Assembly: GCA_029261925.1 (NCBI GenBank)
Contig: JAJDAJ010000106.1
Coordinates: 1-64,000 of the forward strand
Reading direction: 5' to 3'
Length of the DNA stretch: 64,000 bases
Origin: Deltaproteobacteria bacterium
GTDB taxonomy: Bacteria; Myxococcota_A; UBA9160; SZUA-336
Under the pieces are notes generated by a model that ran no database searches, was not told the origin of the DNA, and worked only from the letters and a program-made list of their open reading frames with translations. A program made the position numbers and the translations under genes. Shown piece after piece: positions 32,529-40,549 of this stretch (position 1 is the stretch's first letter; each line of letters begins with the position of its first letter).

Positions 32529-33743
32529 ATGAGGCTCGCCTCGCCGCCGGCCGCGGCCTGGAAGACCGCCCAGCCCCACGCGGGCTGGGCGGCCGCGCGC
32601 GCCTTCGCCGCGGTCGTTCCCCTCGACGCACCCGGCGACCCGGCGGCCTTCGCGGTCACGCGCTTCGACGCCGCCGAGCGCGTGCTCCGCGACGCCACCG
32701 CGTTCTCCTCTGCGCGCTACGCGCAGGTGCACGGCCCCTTCAAGGGAATCAACCTGCGCTCGATGGACGGCGCACCGCACCGCCGGCACCGGGCGCTGAT
32801 CGCGCCGAGCTTCCGGGCCTCGATGCTGGAGCGCTGGGAGCGGGAGATCGTGCGCCCGGTCGCGCACGCACTCGCCGACCGGATCGAGGCGGCGGGGAGC
32901 GTCGAGCTGGTCGAGGCCTTCACGTCGCGGCTACCCGTGCAGGTGATCTGCGAGATCCTCGGTCTGCCGGAGGTCGATCACGCGCGCTTCCTCGCCTGGT
33001 CCGACGCGGTCAACAGCGGACCGCTCGACCCCGGGGCCGGCCGCGCGGCTGCGGAGCAGATGGCCGCGTACTTCCGACCGCTGATCGAGGCGCGCCGCGC
33101 GGATCCCGGCGCCGACCTGCTCAGCGCCCTGGTCTGCGCGGAGGTCGAGGGCGCGGCTCTCGACGAGGCGCACCTGCTCGGCTTCCTGCGCCTGCTGCTC
33201 CCCGCCGGCGCCGAGACCACCTACCGGGTGCTGGGATCCGCACTGGTCGCGCTCCTGGAGCAGCCCGACAGGGTCGAGCAGCTGCGCGCGTCACCCCGGC
33301 GAATTCCCGCAGCGGTCGAGGAGACGCTGCGCTGGGAGACCTCGGTCACGATGACGGTCCGGCACGCCGCGCACGACCTCGAGCTCGACGGCGTGGCGAT
33401 CCCGGAGGGCAGCGCGGTGACGGTGCTGCTCGCCAGCGCGAACCGCGACGAGTCGCGCTGGTTGGAGCCGGACCGCTGGGACCCCGAGCGAGCGCCGCTG
33501 CCGCACCTGGCGTTCGGCTCGGGAGCCCACGTCTGTCCCGGTCTGCACCTGGCTCGGCTCGAGATCCGCGTCGCGCTCGAGGTCCTGCTCGAGCGCTTCC
33601 CCGCGTTGCGCCTGGACCCAGACCGACCCGCGCCGCGGATCGAGGGCCACGCCTTCCGCGGCCCACCGGCGCTGGCGGTGCGGCTGGACGCCCCGGCACG
33701 GAGCACGCGCCGCGCGGGGGGACCGCCGGCGGCGTCCACCTGA
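32529..33743 (+). CDS. cytochrome P450
   Basis: 404 aa from ATG 32529; the longer open frame upstream lies antisense to the acyl-CoA synthetase and is not coding. I-helix LLLPAGAETTYR, ExxR in VEETLRWETSV, heme loop FGSGAHVCPGLHLARLEIR. N-terminal PFKGINLRSMDGAPHRRHR is the usual C-helix region (HRRHR). Soluble bacterial P450, clearly distinct from the P450 at 12.4-13.6 kb. The divergent acyl-CoA synthetase is its nearest partner. Confidence 0.92.
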   Translation: MRLASPPAAAWKTAQPHAGWAAARAFAAVVPLDAPGDPAAFAVTRFDAAERVLRDATAFSSARYAQVHGPFKGINLRSMDGAPHRRHRALIAPSFRASMLERWEREIVRPVAHALADRIEAAGSVELVEAFTSRLPVQVICEILGLPEVDHARFLAWSDAVNSGPLDPGAGRAAAEQMAAYFRPLIEARRADPGADLLSALVCAEVEGAALDEAHLLGFLRLLLPAGAETTYRVLGSALVALLEQPDRVEQLRASPRRIPAAVEETLRWETSVTMTVRHAAHDLELDGVAIPEGSAVTVLLASANRDESRWLEPDRWDPERAPLPHLAFGSGAHVCPGLHLARLEIRVALEVLLERFPALRLDPDRPAPRIEGHAFRGPPALAVRLDAPARSTRRAGGPPAAST

Positions 33744-33884
33744 GCACGACCCGTCGGCTGTCAGGACGCGATGCGAATGCGGCGGCCCGGGAGCGCCGCG
33801 AATCGTGCGGGCCGTAAGCTGGTACCCTGTCGCGCGCGGTGCGGCGACGCGAGGGCCGCGGGCGCCGGGTCACGAGGAGAAGGC

Positions 33885-34373
33885 ATGGCGATCAAGAAGT
33901 TCCCGATCGAGGCGGGACACATCATGATGTTCGCGCGCGCGGTCGGCGACGCGAACCCGATCTACCACGACGAGGACGCGGCGCGGAAGACCGAGCCGGG
34001 TGGGATCATCGCCCCGCCGACCTTCGTCCAGGCCAGCGCGCAGTTCGATGACAGCTACCCGCTGCGCCCGCGCATCGGGGAGCCGTGGTCCGGCTCGGGC
34101 CGGAACCCGACCGGCGTCGAGCGAAGCGCAGGCGGCGGGGGCGGGGGCGGTCTGCACGCGGAGCAGCACTACGAGTACCACCGCGTGCTTCGCCCGGGCG
34201 ACGTGCTCAGCGCCGAGACGCTCCCGGGAAAGAGCTGGGAAAAGCAGGGCCGCCGCGGTGGCAAGCTGCTCTTCAGCGAGATGGTCACCGAGTACCGCGA
34301 CCAGGACGGAGAGCTGGTCGTGACCGCGCGAAGCGTCGGCGTGAAGACCGAGCGCGTCGTCGAGGAGGACTGA
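33885..34373 (+). CDS. MaoC-like hotdog dehydratase, N-terminal-type subunit
   Basis: 162 aa from ATG 33885 (GAGGAGAAGG upstream). FAS1/MaoC N-terminal-type hotdog: FARAVGDANPIYHDEDAARK, GGIIAPPTFVQA. A Gly-rich loop (seven Gly) sits mid-protein before HAEQHYEYHRVLRPGDVL. Starts one base before the C-terminal-type partner, so they probably form a heteromeric (R)-specific enoyl-CoA hydratase as in mycobacterial HadAB-like pairs. Confidence 0.85.
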   Translation: MAIKKFPIEAGHIMMFARAVGDANPIYHDEDAARKTEPGGIIAPPTFVQASAQFDDSYPLRPRIGEPWSGSGRNPTGVERSAGGGGGGGLHAEQHYEYHRVLRPGDVLSAETLPGKSWEKQGRRGGKLLFSEMVTEYRDQDGELVVTARSVGVKTERVVEED

Positions 34374-34374
34374 G

Positions 34375-34797
34375 ATGGCGCTTCGAGCCAGCGAGCTCTC
34401 GGTGGGCGCGACCCACGAGGAGATCGTCGTGGACGACCTGACGCGGACCCAGTGCGTGCAGTACGCGGGTGCGTCGGGGGACTACAACCCGCTGCACCAC
34501 GACGAGGTCTACACGACCCAGGTCGCGGGCTATCCCGGGATCTTCGCGCACGGCATGCTGACCATGGGCCTGACCGGGAAGATGCTGACGAACTACGTCG
34601 GCGACGGGCGACTCACCCGCTTCGGTGTGCGCTTCAGCTCGCAGGTCTGGCCCGGCGACACGCTGACCGCGAGCGCGACCGTCGAGGCCCTCCGCCAGGA
34701 GAACGGCGTGCACCTCGTGGACCTGGCCGTGTCGACGCGCAACCAGGACGGCGCCGAGGTGGTGAAGGGCTCCGCGACGGCGCGCGTCGATCCCTGA
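34375..34797 (+). CDS. MaoC-like (R)-specific enoyl-CoA hydratase subunit
   Basis: 140 aa. The catalytic hotdog signature is clear: YAGASGDYNPLHHDEVYTT (Asp/His pair) and GIFAHGMLTMGLTGKML. Ends with SSQVWPGDTLTASATV typical of MaoC dehydratases. Together with the upstream N-terminal-type subunit (1-nt gap) it should hydrate 2-enoyl-CoA to 3-hydroxyacyl-CoA in a fatty-acid or steroid side-chain oxidation route. Confidence 0.88.
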   Translation: MALRASELSVGATHEEIVVDDLTRTQCVQYAGASGDYNPLHHDEVYTTQVAGYPGIFAHGMLTMGLTGKMLTNYVGDGRLTRFGVRFSSQVWPGDTLTASATVEALRQENGVHLVDLAVSTRNQDGAEVVKGSATARVDP

Positions 34798-34818
34798 GGC
34801 CCGGTCGCGGGTCAGGCG

Positions 34819-35109
34819 TCAGCCGATCCCGCGCACGACGATGAGCGTGCCCGGCGCCGACTCCGTGCGCAGCGGCAGGATCGCCTGGTAGTCGGCCGAG
34901 TCGTACCAGGCGCGGAAGGCCTCCTCCGAGGCGAACTCGACGATCACCGTGCGCGGGTGCTCGATCTCGCCCTCGACGACCTCGGGGGCCTCGTCGAAGC
35001 CGATCACCCGCCCGCCGCAAGCCTTGATCGTCGGCAGCGCTCGCGACACGTACTCGTCGAGCTGCTCGCGATCCTCGATGCGCCCCTGTGCCACCACGTA
35101 GACCGGCAT
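34819..35109 (-). CDS. DUF1330 family protein
   Basis: 96 aa ferredoxin-like alpha/beta-barrel-type protein: MPVYVVAQGRIEDREQLDEY, GGRVIGFDEAPEVVEG, RTVIVEFASEEAFRAWYDSADY. This is the DUF1330 pattern (YciI-like, dimeric). Function unknown. AAGGGGAG precedes the ATG and a TAGACT hexamer lies at 35131-35136. Confidence 0.85.
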   Translation of the reverse strand: MPVYVVAQGRIEDREQLDEYVSRALPTIKACGGRVIGFDEAPEVVEGEIEHPRTVIVEFASEEAFRAWYDSADYQAILPLRTESAPGTLIVVRGIG

Positions 35110-35144
35110 CCGTCTCCCCTTCCCGCACCGAGTCTAGCCGGCGC

Positions 35145-35888
35145 TCAGGCAATGGTGAAGCCGCCGTCGGCGATCAGCACCTGGCCGGTGATCAGCGAGG
35201 CGTCATCCGAGGCCAGGAAGAGCGCCGCCGCGGCGGCCTCGTCGGCGCTGCCGATCCGGCCCAGCGGGGTGCGGCGCTCGAGCGCGCGGCGCGCCGCCGG
35301 GTCCTCGCGGATGAAGCGCGTGCGCTGGGTCTCGACCACACCCAGACACAGGGCGTTCGCGCGCACGCCGTGGCGTCCCTCGCTGGCCGCGATCGAGCGC
35401 GTGAGCCCGGTGAGCCCCGCCTTGGCGCTGGCGTACCAGTCGGGGCCGCCCACGCGGTTGCCCGCGATCGAGCAGACGTTGACGATCGCTCCGCCTCCGC
35501 CGCGGACCAGCACCGGCAGCGCGAGGGTCGTCATCCGGTACGCGGACGAGAGCGTCTGCTCGATGCCCAGGTCCCAGCGCTCGAGCTCGCTGCCCGCGCG
35601 GTACTGCGAGGGCAGACCCGCGTTGTTCACCAGCAGCTGCAGCGCTCCGAATCTCCCCAGCACGGCCTCGACGAGGGCGCGGCCGTCCTCGAGGCTCGCG
35701 GCGTCCGCCCGGCGGGCCAGCGCGGCACCGCCCGCGGCCTCGATCTCCTCCGCGACCCCCTGAGCGGCCGCGGCGTCGATGTCGGCGACCGCAACGGCTG
35801 CGCCCTCGCGGGCGAAGCGCAGCGCCACGGCGCGCCCGACGCCCGCGCCCCCTCCCGTCACGATCGCCACGCGCTCGCGCAGCCTCAT
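35145..35888 (-). CDS. SDR family NAD(P)-dependent oxidoreductase
   Basis: 247 aa classical short-chain dehydrogenase. Cofactor motif TGGGAGVGRAVALRFA near residue 12, Asp after strand 2 (VADID) favouring NAD, NNAG in LLVNNAGLPSQ, and active-site YxxxK in WYASAKAGLTGL. C-terminal RIGSADEAAAAALFLASDD and TGQVLIADGGF are typical of FabG-like 3-hydroxyacyl or alcohol dehydrogenases. Could act after the MaoC pair in beta-oxidation, by proximity only. Confidence 0.9.
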   Translation of the reverse strand: MRLRERVAIVTGGGAGVGRAVALRFAREGAAVAVADIDAAAAQGVAEEIEAAGGAALARRADAASLEDGRALVEAVLGRFGALQLLVNNAGLPSQYRAGSELERWDLGIEQTLSSAYRMTTLALPVLVRGGGGAIVNVCSIAGNRVGGPDWYASAKAGLTGLTRSIAASEGRHGVRANALCLGVVETQRTRFIREDPAARRALERRTPLGRIGSADEAAAAALFLASDDASLITGQVLIADGGFTIA

Positions 35889-36023
35889 GCGGACACGCTT
35901 GCCCGCGTCCGGCCCAGCGCGGTCACGTCCTCACGCACCGGGGATGCAGCGCCGCGGATCATCGAGCGCGCGTGCCGGACGGCATCAAGCTGGTCGCGAG
36001 ACGGCCGATGCCCCACCTGGGCC

Positions 36024-36662
36024 ATGGCAGCGGACAGACGACGGGACAGGCGACGGGGAGGTCGCTTCCGGGTGCGCATCTGGTCGGATGAGCACGAGGT
36101 CACCGGCTTCACCTCGAACGTGTCCGAGCACGGGCTCTTCGTCGAGGCGCAGACCCAGGTGCCGATCGGCACCCGCGTGCACGTCGAGATCCGCGACCGC
36201 GAGGGCGCGCCCTTCCTGGCGGAGGCGCTGGTCGTGCGGCACAAGCAGGTGCCTCCGCGGCTGCGCTCCGTGACACGCCCCGGGATGGGGCTGCGCCTGC
36301 TCCCGCCCACGGAGCTGCTGAACCCCGACGCGGGTCCCGCCACGGCGACCCCGACGGTGGTGCTGCCCGACGACGGCCCCCTGCGACTCGACCTGTCCGA
36401 CCTCGAGGCGCTGCGCAGCGCGCTCGAGGGAGAGGTCTCCAAGGGCGTGCTCGCGGCGCCGGACCGCGGCAAGGAGGCGGTGGGCTCGCGCGTCCAGATC
36501 CGCGTGGCGCTGCCGCCCCCGTGGAGTGAGGTGACCTGGAGCGGTCGCGTCATGCAGCGACTCGAGGCGTCGGATCCCCCGCTGCTGGTCCTGCAGCTCG
36601 ACGACCCGGGCCTCGTCACGTCGCTGGCCACGGAGATCCTGGACTACGAGGGCGGCCCCTGA
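36024..36662 (+). CDS. PilZ-domain protein
   Basis: 212 aa from ATG 36024. The N-terminal PilZ domain has the Arg-rich motif (DRRRGGRFRVRI) and the NxSxxG motif in TSNVSEHGLFVEA, both needed for cyclic-di-GMP binding. The second half (about 100-212) is a less conserved region (LRLDLSDLEALRSAL). Probably a c-di-GMP effector controlling motility or envelope functions. Upstream frame extension is non-coding. Confidence 0.8.
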   Translation: MAADRRRDRRRGGRFRVRIWSDEHEVTGFTSNVSEHGLFVEAQTQVPIGTRVHVEIRDREGAPFLAEALVVRHKQVPPRLRSVTRPGMGLRLLPPTELLNPDAGPATATPTVVLPDDGPLRLDLSDLEALRSALEGEVSKGVLAAPDRGKEAVGSRVQIRVALPPPWSEVTWSGRVMQRLEASDPPLLVLQLDDPGLVTSLATEILDYEGGP

Positions 36663-36671
36663 GCGGCGCGC

Positions 36672-37724
36672 TCACCAGCCGAGCACCCGGGCGAAGATCA
36701 GCGGCGCGACGATCGTGGCGTCGGACTCGATCACGAACGACGGTGTTTCCAGGTCGAGCTTGCCCCAGGTGATCTTCTCACTGGGAATGGCACCGCTGTA
36801 GGAGCCGTAGCTGGTGGTCGAGTCGCTGATCTGGCAGAAGTAGCCCCAGTACGGGCAGGATCGCTGCAGGTCCTGGTGGATCATCGGTACCACGCAGATC
36901 GGAAAGTCCCCGGCGATACCGCCGCCGATCTGGAAGAAGCCGACGGTGCGCACGGCGTCGGCGACCTCCATGGCGTGCAGCCCGCCGCCGAGCGGCTCGA
37001 CGGGCGGCCGCACGACCGGCAGTGCGTCGAGGTCCTTCTCGAGCGTCGTGCGCACGTACCAGCGAGCCAGCTCGGCCAGGTACTCGAGCCCGCCGCGCGC
37101 CACGCCGAAGCCCGACAGGTCGCCGGAGAGCACGTGCGAGGTGAACACGTTGCCGAGGGTCGAGTCCTCCCAGCCCGGCACGAAGACCGGCAGCTCGCGC
37201 TCGGCGGCGGCCAGCAGCCAGGAGTCGGCGGGATCGATCTGGTAGCTGGCCTCGAGGTGTCCCTCGCCGAGCAGCCGGAACAGGAACTCGTGCGGGAACA
37301 GGCGCTCGCCGGCCGCGTCGGCGCGCTTCCAGATCTCGAGCAGCGGCTTCTCGACCGCGCGGAAGGCCTCGGCCTCCGGGATGCACGTGTCGGTCACGCG
37401 ATTGAGTCCCCTGCGCTCGAGGTCCTTCTCCATCTGCGGCGTCAGGTTGCGGTAGTGAGGGATGCGCCGGTAGTGGTCGTGGGCGACCAGGTTGAATACG
37501 TCCTCCTCGAGGTTGGCACCGGTGCAGCAGATCGCGTGCACCTTGTCGCGCCGGATCATCTCGGCCAGGGACAGGCCCAGCTCCGCGGTGCTCATGGCAC
37601 CGGCCATGGCCAGGAGCATGCGCCCGCCGCCCTCGAGGTGCGCGCTGTAGGCGTCGGCCGCGTCGCGCAGGGCAGCGGCGTTGAAGTGCCGGTAGTGGCG
37701 CTCGATGAACTCCGAGATACGCAT
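36672..37724 (-). CDS. deoxyhypusine synthase family protein (probable polyamine aminobutyltransferase)
   Basis: 350 aa. NAD-binding DHS fold: GGRMLLAMAGAMSTAELG, ICCTGANLEEDVFNLVAHDHY, FQIGGGIAGDFPIC, and the catalytic Lys in KITWGKLDLETP, which aligns with the WGK of eukaryotic DHS. Bacteria lack eIF5A/hypusine, and bacterial DHS homologues are thought to move an aminobutyl group between polyamines, for example in homospermidine formation. The presence of aguA/aguB 25 kb away supplies putrescine. Start ATG 37724. Confidence 0.85.
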   Translation of the reverse strand: MRISEFIERHYRHFNAAALRDAADAYSAHLEGGGRMLLAMAGAMSTAELGLSLAEMIRRDKVHAICCTGANLEEDVFNLVAHDHYRRIPHYRNLTPQMEKDLERRGLNRVTDTCIPEAEAFRAVEKPLLEIWKRADAAGERLFPHEFLFRLLGEGHLEASYQIDPADSWLLAAAERELPVFVPGWEDSTLGNVFTSHVLSGDLSGFGVARGGLEYLAELARWYVRTTLEKDLDALPVVRPPVEPLGGGLHAMEVADAVRTVGFFQIGGGIAGDFPICVVPMIHQDLQRSCPYWGYFCQISDSTTSYGSYSGAIPSEKITWGKLDLETPSFVIESDATIVAPLIFARVLGW

Positions 37725-37732
37725 GCCGGCCC

Positions 37733-37738
37733 ACCCTA
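37733..37738 (-). promoter_or_regulatory. -10-like element of predicted leaderless promoter (DHS-like gene)
   Basis: TAGGGT on the minus strand followed by 8 nt and the ATG; no Shine-Dalgarno. Confidence 0.35.
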
Positions 37739-37788
37739 GCCGGAATTCGCCCCGGCTTCACCCGCGCCTGACCTCGCCGGGCGCTCGC

Positions 37789-38307
37789 TCATTGTGGACT
37801 GCGCGGCGGGCTCGGTTCCGGTGGCGGCGCGGCTCGCACGCGCGGCTCGCCATCGAGCGTGATCACCACGCACGGCATCGCGTCGAAGATGCGACGCGCG
37901 AGCCAGAAGGGCCCCCACCAGGGCAGACGCAGGCGGCGATTGAGGCGCACGGCTCCCAGCGCGAAACCGAAGCGGCGCCGCGGGAAGCCCGGCCGGGACG
38001 TCCAGCGCTCGATGAACGCGTACAGGAAGGGGAGCCGCGCCTCGCGGTCCCGGAGGACCTCGGCGGTGCCGTCGATCTCGAACCAGGGAGCGCCCTCGAC
38101 GCTGTGCACCACGACCCGGGGGCTGCGCCGCATGCTCGCCACCCAGTCGCGGCGCCCCGGGAACCCGGACAGGACGATGCGGCGCTCGCCGTCCCACCAG
38201 TACGTGGTCTCCACCGTGCGCGGCAGGCCGTCGCGGAGCCGCACGGTGGTACGGATCACGAAGCTGTCGCGCAGGATCTGCTGCAGGGCTGCGGGGAGCT
38301 CGGACAC
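37789..38307 (-). CDS. split-barrel flavin/F420-binding-like protein
   Basis: 172 aa from GTG 38307. Strand pattern PRTVETTYWWDGERRIVLSG, GRRDWVASMRRSPRVVVH and EIDGTAEVLRD resembles the pyridoxamine-phosphate-oxidase/deazaflavin-dependent nitroreductase split-barrel fold. The C-terminus (RLPWWGPFWLARRIFDAMP) is hydrophobic and may touch the membrane. It follows the LLM oxidoreductase gene by 10 bp, so they are one operon, which favours a flavin or F420 role. Family assignment is tentative. Confidence 0.6.
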   Translation of the reverse strand: MSELPAALQQILRDSFVIRTTVRLRDGLPRTVETTYWWDGERRIVLSGFPGRRDWVASMRRSPRVVVHSVEGAPWFEIDGTAEVLRDREARLPFLYAFIERWTSRPGFPRRRFGFALGAVRLNRRLRLPWWGPFWLARRIFDAMPCVVITLDGEPRVRAAPPPEPSPPRSPQ

Positions 38308-38317
38308 CGGCGGGGCG

Positions 38318-39202
38318 TCAGCCCCGCTTCTCGATGAGCGCGGCCACGCGCTCGATCTCGGAGAGCTCCGCCGTGGCCGACACCAGGAAGCACTCGTCGT
38401 AGCCCTGCTCCTCGACCGCGTCGATCGCACGCTCGACGGCATCCGGCGTGTGCGCCTGCATGGTCGCCGCGACCGCGCGCGCCGCGTCCTCGCCGGCGAT
38501 CTTCAGGTACTCCTGCGCGTAGCCGCGCAGCTTGCTCTCCGCGTCATCGGCGAGCGAGTACCAGAAGCCGTTGGCGCGATAGGGCGCGGCGTCGCGTCCC
38601 GACTCCCCCCAGGCCTCGTCGATCATCCGCCGCTGGGCGGCGAAGGTTCCCGGGTCGGCGTTCACGCTGAAGGCGTAGACGCCGTCCGCCCAGCGCGCGG
38701 CGCGCCGGATCGCCTTCGGTCCCATCGATCCGGAGTACACGGGCGGGCCTCCGGGCTGGACCGGAACCGGCCCGACGGGCTCCGCTCCCTCGAACGGGGG
38801 CTTCTGGGACCAGATGTCACGCAGGGTGGCGACGCCCTCGTCGAGGCGCCCGTAGCGGCGCTCGAAGGGCGCGCCGACGGCGCGGTAGTCGTGCTCGCGG
38901 CCCCCGATCCCGACCGTGACTGCCACCCGGCCGCCCGAGAGCACGTCGAGGGTCGCGATCTCCTTCGCCGCACGGACCGCCGAGTGCATGGGCAGGACGT
39001 AGAGCGAGGGCATGATGCGCACGCGCCCGGTCAGCGCGGCAGCTGCGGACAGCAGCACGCGCATGTCCTGGGTGTACGAGACGATGCGCTCGCCGCAGGA
39101 CAGGGTCTCGAAGGGGCCCGCGTCGACGAGGCGGCACCAGTCGAGGATCGTGTCGCGATCGATCTCGCGCTTCATGTAGGGCAGGCAGACGCCGAACTTC
39201 AC
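38318..39202 (-). CDS. LLM-class flavin/F420-dependent oxidoreductase
   Basis: 294 aa from GTG 39202 (GGGAGGA about 7 nt upstream: KFGVCLPYMKREID). TIM-barrel luciferase-like monooxygenase family: IMPSLYVLPMHSAVRAAKEIATLDVLSGGR, VTVGIGGREHDYRAVG, RYGRLDEGVATLRDIW, PVYSGSMGPKAIRRAARWADGVY. Probable FMN or F420 enzyme on a lipophilic substrate. Upstream partner of the split-barrel protein and divergent from the phosphotransferase. Confidence 0.85.
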   Translation of the reverse strand: MKFGVCLPYMKREIDRDTILDWCRLVDAGPFETLSCGERIVSYTQDMRVLLSAAAALTGRVRIMPSLYVLPMHSAVRAAKEIATLDVLSGGRVAVTVGIGGREHDYRAVGAPFERRYGRLDEGVATLRDIWSQKPPFEGAEPVGPVPVQPGGPPVYSGSMGPKAIRRAARWADGVYAFSVNADPGTFAAQRRMIDEAWGESGRDAAPYRANGFWYSLADDAESKLRGYAQEYLKIAGEDAARAVAATMQAHTPDAVERAIDAVEEQGYDECFLVSATAELSEIERVAALIEKRG

Positions 39203-39229
39203 CGGATTCCTCCCGAGCACCGGAGAATA

Positions 39230-39235
39230 TAGAAT
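39230..39235 (+). promoter_or_regulatory. -10 element upstream of phosphotransferase gene
   Basis: TAGAAT (within TATAGAAT) 18 nt before the ATG at 39254, with GGAGGT at 39245-39250 as ribosome-binding site. Confidence 0.5.
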
Positions 39236-39253
39236 CCGCGCCGCGGAGGTCCC

Positions 39254-40363
39254 ATGCCCCTTCCATCTCGCCGAGACTACGACGAGCTGCGCGCCCGGCT
39301 CGGCAAGTGGCTCGCCGCACGGCTGCCCGACGACGCGAGGCCGCGGATCTCCGAGATCTCGATCCCGGAAGGAAGCGGGAACTCGAGCGAGACCCTGATG
39401 TTCGACGCGCACTGGACCGAGGCCGGCGAGTCGCGCGGGGGCCGCTACGTGGCGCGCACGAGCCCCGACATGTCGGACTGGCCGGTGTTCCCGCAGTACG
39501 ACCTCGAGCTCCAGCACGCCTGCCTGCGCATGGTCGCCCGGCACTCCGACGTGCCGGTCCCCGGGGCGCCGTGGATCGAGCTCGACCCCGGCCACATCGG
39601 CTCGCCGTTCCTGGTGATGGAGCGCGTCGACGGGATCGTTCCCACCGACAACCCGCCCTACGTCTTCGGCGGCTGGGTCGCGGACGCCTCTCCCGAGCAG
39701 CGCGCGCGGCTCCAGCGGGCCTCGGTCGACGTGCTGGCCCGCCTGCACGCGATCGACCTGAGCGCTGCAGACGCCGCCTTCCTCGACCGGCCGGAGTACG
39801 GCGCCACGCCGCTCGAGCAGCACCTGGGCTACCAGCGCTGGTATTACGACTGGGCACGGGGTCCGGAGCGCTTCGCGACGCTGGAGCGCTGCTTCGACTG
39901 GCTCGACGCCCACCGCCCCGGGAAGCCACGGCCTCCCGTCCTGAACTGGGGCGACTCCAGGATCGGCAACCTGCTGTACCGCGACTTCGAGCCGGTCGCG
40001 GTGCTCGACTGGGAGATGGCGGCGCTCGGCGCTCCGGAGGTCGATCTGGCCTGGATGTCGTTCATGCACCGCTTCTTCGCGGACATGGCGCAGAAGATGG
40101 GGCTCGCCGGCATCCCCGGCTTCATGCGCCGCGCCGATCTGATCGCGCAGTACCAGGAGCTGTCCGGGCGCGAGGTGCACGACATGGAGTTCTGGGAGGT
40201 CTTCGCGGGGCTGCGCTACGGGATCATCTCGATCCGCATCGGCCTGCGCGGGATCGAGTACGGGCAGATCGAGCCCCCCGCCGACCCGGAGGACCTGATC
40301 ATGGTCCGGGGCCTGCTCGAGTCCATGCTCGACGGGAAGTACTGGGAGGCGGAGCCTCCATGA
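39254..40363 (+). CDS. APH-type phosphotransferase family protein
   Basis: 369 aa kinase-like fold. Brenner-type catalytic motif VLNWGDSRIGNLLYRD near residue 235 and metal-binding Asp in AVLDWEMAALGAPEVDLAW. N-lobe includes SSETLMFDAHW and FLVMERVDGIVP. This subgroup is related to the kinase part of ACAD10 and is common in organisms degrading lipids, where it is thought to phosphorylate hydroxy-acids; antibiotic resistance is unlikely. The start has a strong GGAGGT site. A 41-codon ORF is coupled to its stop. Confidence 0.85.
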   Translation: MPLPSRRDYDELRARLGKWLAARLPDDARPRISEISIPEGSGNSSETLMFDAHWTEAGESRGGRYVARTSPDMSDWPVFPQYDLELQHACLRMVARHSDVPVPGAPWIELDPGHIGSPFLVMERVDGIVPTDNPPYVFGGWVADASPEQRARLQRASVDVLARLHAIDLSAADAAFLDRPEYGATPLEQHLGYQRWYYDWARGPERFATLERCFDWLDAHRPGKPRPPVLNWGDSRIGNLLYRDFEPVAVLDWEMAALGAPEVDLAWMSFMHRFFADMAQKMGLAGIPGFMRRADLIAQYQELSGREVHDMEFWEVFAGLRYGIISIRIGLRGIEYGQIEPPADPEDLIMVRGLLESMLDGKYWEAEPP

Positions 40364-40485
40364 GCGCGGGAGACATCCACATCGACGACCTGGCCGACCT
40401 CGACGCGTCGATCCTGCGCGAGCGTTTCCGCTTCCGGACCGACCGTTTCCCGCTGAAGCGCGAGGACCCGCCGCGGGCGCGTTGA
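40360..40485 (+). CDS. possible small protein coupled to phosphotransferase
   Basis: 41 aa: MSAGDIHIDDLADLDA, then a basic end (RERFRFRTDRFPLKR). Its ATG overlaps the phosphotransferase TGA (ATGA), with GGAGGCGGAG a few bases upstream, which is good context for coupled translation. No family recognised; it could be a truncated remnant of a larger gene. Confidence 0.4.
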   Translation: MSAGDIHIDDLADLDASILRERFRFRTDRFPLKREDPPRAR

Positions 40486-40536
40486 GAACGACTATCAGAA
40501 TCACCCGCGATTCCAGTGACTTGCGCCACTGGTCGA

Positions 40537-40542
40537 TATACT
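40537..40542 (+). promoter_or_regulatory. -10 element of predicted leaderless promoter (CDF transporter)
   Basis: TATACT followed by 7 nt and the ATG at 40550; no Shine-Dalgarno. This is the best -10 match of the series. Confidence 0.55.
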
Positions 40543-40549
40543 GGCCCGC

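Noticed and set aside
30750..33743. 997-codon plus-strand frame
   Set aside because: The part before 32529 is antisense to the acyl-CoA synthetase; P450 sequence begins at ATG 32529.
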